Source: Paenibacillus pasadenensis DSM 19293 (lineage in GTDB: Bacteria > Bacillota > Bacilli > Paenibacillales > Paenibacillaceae). Taken from it: DNA of 64,000 bases. This document shows positions 62,281 through 64,000 of the stretch, in pieces. Made by a program: the position numbers and the translations under genes. The stretch covers positions 248,001 to 312,000 of the forward strand of contig NZ_AULW01000001.1 in assembly GCF_000422485.1 (NCBI RefSeq), read 5' to 3'. The notes beneath the pieces were generated by a model that saw only the letters and a program-made list of their open reading frames with translations, did not search any database and was not told the origin of the DNA. How positions within the stretch are numbered: the stretch's first letter is position 1; the number at the start of each line of letters is the position of its first letter.

Positions 62281-64000
62281 GCCAGCTTCTCCTTTGGTTT
62301 GACCTCTTCCGGATATTCGATCCGGGAATGGAAGATGCCGATGACGGCTTCCTTCAGCGTCTGGCCGATCTTGTCCAGCTCCTTGAGCGTCAGGTCGCAC
62401 TCATTGAACTGGCCGTCGTCCAGACGGCTTTTGATGATCTTCTGGATCATCGACTCGACGTTCTCCATCGTCGGGCTGCGCAGGCTGCGGACTGCCGCCT
62501 CGACGCAATCGGCGATGCCGACGATCGCCGCTTCCTTGGACTGCGCCTTGGGCCCCGGATAGCGGAAGTCGTCCTCGACGAAGTCCGGCTCGGCTCCCTC
62601 GGCTTCCGCCTGCTTGACCGCCTTGAAGTAGAAGAACTTGAGCGAAGTCGTTCCGTGATGCTGCTCCGCGATGTCGCGCAGCGGCTTCGGGATGCCGTGC
62701 TGCTTGAGCATCTCCACCCCGTCGCGGGCATGGGCCACGATGATCGACTTGCTCAGCTTCGGATCGATGCTGTCATGCGGATTCTCGCCGCTCTGGTTCT
62801 CGATGAAATAGCCGGGCCGCTTCGTCTTGCCGATGTCGTGGTAGTAGGAGCCGACCCGGCACAGCAGCCCGTCCGCGCCGATCGCCTCGGCCGCCGCCTC
62901 CGACAGGTTGCCGACCATCACGCTGTGATGGTATGTGCCCGGCGTCTCCGTCAGCAGCTTGCGCAGCAGCGGATGGTTCGGGTTGGACAGCTCCACGAGC
63001 TTGAGCGCCGACAGGATGCCGAAGCTGAGCTCGAAGAACGGCATCAGGCCGATGACGAGCACGGCGGTGATCAGTCCGCTGCCGAAGGCGAAGCCGATCG
63101 AGTAGAGCAGCTCCTGGCGCTCCGGCAGGTCGCCGAGCAGCAGCAGCGCCAGCACGGTGACGGCGCCGAACAGGCTCGCCATGATGCCCGCCTTGAGGAT
63201 CGTCGAGCGCTGGCTCGCCCGGTGCACGGTGAAGATGGCGCTGAACGAGACGACGCAGATGACGAAGCCGTAGCGGAAGTCGAAGATCAGGCTCACGTCA
63301 TGGTTGAAGATGATGCTGCCCATGATCGCGAACACGAACGAGCTGACGATCGCCAGATGCTTGTCCAGCAGCAGCGTGATGAGCATCGTGCCGACTGCCG
63401 CCGGAGCGAGATAGCCGACATACGGCATCGTCGGCGACTGCGCCAGCGCCGTCGCCTGCATGAGCGCCAGGTCGAGGAACAGGATCAGCCACAGCATGAA
63501 CAGATGCATGTTGTTGTAGCGCGGCTTGACGCCGCCGATCCGGCCGCTTTGGTACAGGTAGACCATCAGCACGAGCAGGAACAGCAGGCTCGTCAGCAGC
63601 AGGCCGAGCTGCGGCCAATAGCTGCGCTGGCCGCCGAGCAGGCCGGCACCGGCGAGCATGTCCAGCTTCTCCTGCGTGACGATCTCGCCCTTCTTGACGA
63701 TGACGCCGCCTTCCTTGATGATGACCGGCGTCGTATTCTGGCGGGCGAGCTCCCGCGCTTCTTCCGTCGCGGCCGTGTCGAGGAACTTGTTGGGCATGAG
63801 CGACATGCGCGCCAGCTCCTGCACGACCTCGCGCGTCGTCCGCTGCGTCAGCGAGCTCGCGTTGACGAGCTCCGCCACCTTGGCGCGGGACGTCTCCGCC
63901 TCGCGGATGGAGTCCGCCGACAGCTTGCGGGCGACGTTGACGGCCACCTGCCGCATCTCCGCCACCTGGGCCGCCGTCAGCGCCGGCAGCTTGTAGAACA
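62277..64000 (-). CDS. pgpH: PgpH-type HD phosphodiesterase (YqfF), 5' end outside window
   Basis: Partial: the frame runs open past 64000 ([15 protein letters not shown]...). It shows seven hydrophobic segments and a C-terminal HD domain ([60 protein letters not shown]). This 7TM-HD protein degrades c-di-AMP and relates to (p)ppGpp signalling in Firmicutes; substrate is not provable here. Its usual N-terminal extracellular 7TMR-HDED domain is only partly in the window. Confidence 0.95.
   Translation of the reverse strand, partial: FYKLPALTAAQVAEMRQVAVNVARKLSADSIREAETSRAKVAELVNASSLTQRTTREVVQELARMSLMPNKFLDTAATEEARELARQNTTPVIIKEGGVIVKKGEIVTQEKLDMLAGAGLLGGQRSYWPQLGLLLTSLLFLLVLMVYLYQSGRIGGVKPRYNNMHLFMLWLILFLDLALMQATALAQSPTMPYVGYLAPAAVGTMLITLLLDKHLAIVSSFVFAIMGSIIFNHDVSLIFDFRYGFVICVVSFSAIFTVHRASQRSTILKAGIMASLFGAVTVLALLLLGDLPERQELLYSIGFAFGSGLITAVLVIGLMPFFELSFGILSALKLVELSNPNHPLLRKLLTETPGTYHHSVMVGNLSEAAAEAIGADGLLCRVGSYYHDIGKTKRPGYFIENQSGENPHDSIDPKLSKSIIVAHARDGVEMLKQHGIPKPLRDIAEQHHGTTSLKFFYFKAVKQAEAEGAEPDFVEDDFRYPGPKAQSKEAAIVGIADCVEAAVRSLRSPTMENVESMIQKIIKSRLDDGQFNECDLTLKELDKIGQTLKEAVIGIFHSRIEYPEEVKPKEKLA

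Overview
The window is high-GC DNA from an endospore-forming Firmicute. Gene order and protein sequences point to the Paenibacillaceae (Paenibacillus or Cohnella-like); the genus is an inference. SpoIIGA/SigE, SpoVD, SpoVE, RsfA, YlaJ, BshC (bacillithiol) and a meso-DAP-type MurE all fit this. Most genes from 1 to 27.8 kb and from 48 to 64 kb lie on the minus strand; the centre is mixed.

Layout. (1) 10-1740: an ABC exporter whose promoter carries a Fur/PerR-like palindrome. (2) 1929-27816: one long minus-strand block holding the division and cell wall (dcw) cluster. In transcription order it reads panE, DUF3397 gene, bshC, ahcY, mraZ, rsmH, ftsL, pbpB, spoVD, murE, murF, mraY, murD, spoVE, (no murG), murB, murA, divIB, ftsA, ftsZ, spoIIGA, sigE. 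These genes make the lipid II precursor, build the septum, and then supply the first mother-cell sigma factor. (3) 27.8-28.9 kb: a non-coding island with small GC hairpins, about eight tandem 52-bp units each carrying a stem-loop, and further palindromes. (4) 29-45 kb: rsfA, a yqgY-like gene, a secreted coiled-coil protein, a solute-binding-like protein, a yla block (PhoH/YlaK, YlaJ, YlaH, TypA), an LCP protein, two divergent TerC proteins, the thiI/cysteine desulfurase pair, a lytic transglycosylase, a DUF1540 protein and a YpuI-like protein. (5) 45.4-48 kb: a secreted subtilisin-like protease and rnpB, which is clearly class A. (6) 48-64 kb: yqfO, trmK, a membrane protein, sigA, dnaG, yqxD, ppsR, glyS, glyQ with a glycine T-box, recO, yqzL, era, cdd, dgkA, ybeY and pgpH (cut by the window end).

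Most of the window is conserved housekeeping. The points most worth a second look are: the 52-bp tandem array; an in-frame 5 x 13-residue repeat expansion inside PanE; no murG at its usual place, with strong palindromes there instead; no sigG after sigE; a spoIIG promoter with the special 22-bp spacing and Spo0A-box-like sites; CTG as the best-supported start of SpoIIGA and of a solute-binding-like protein; and a class A RNase P RNA. I found no CRISPR array, prophage, insertion sequence or tRNA gene, and nothing I would call a wholly new multi-gene system.
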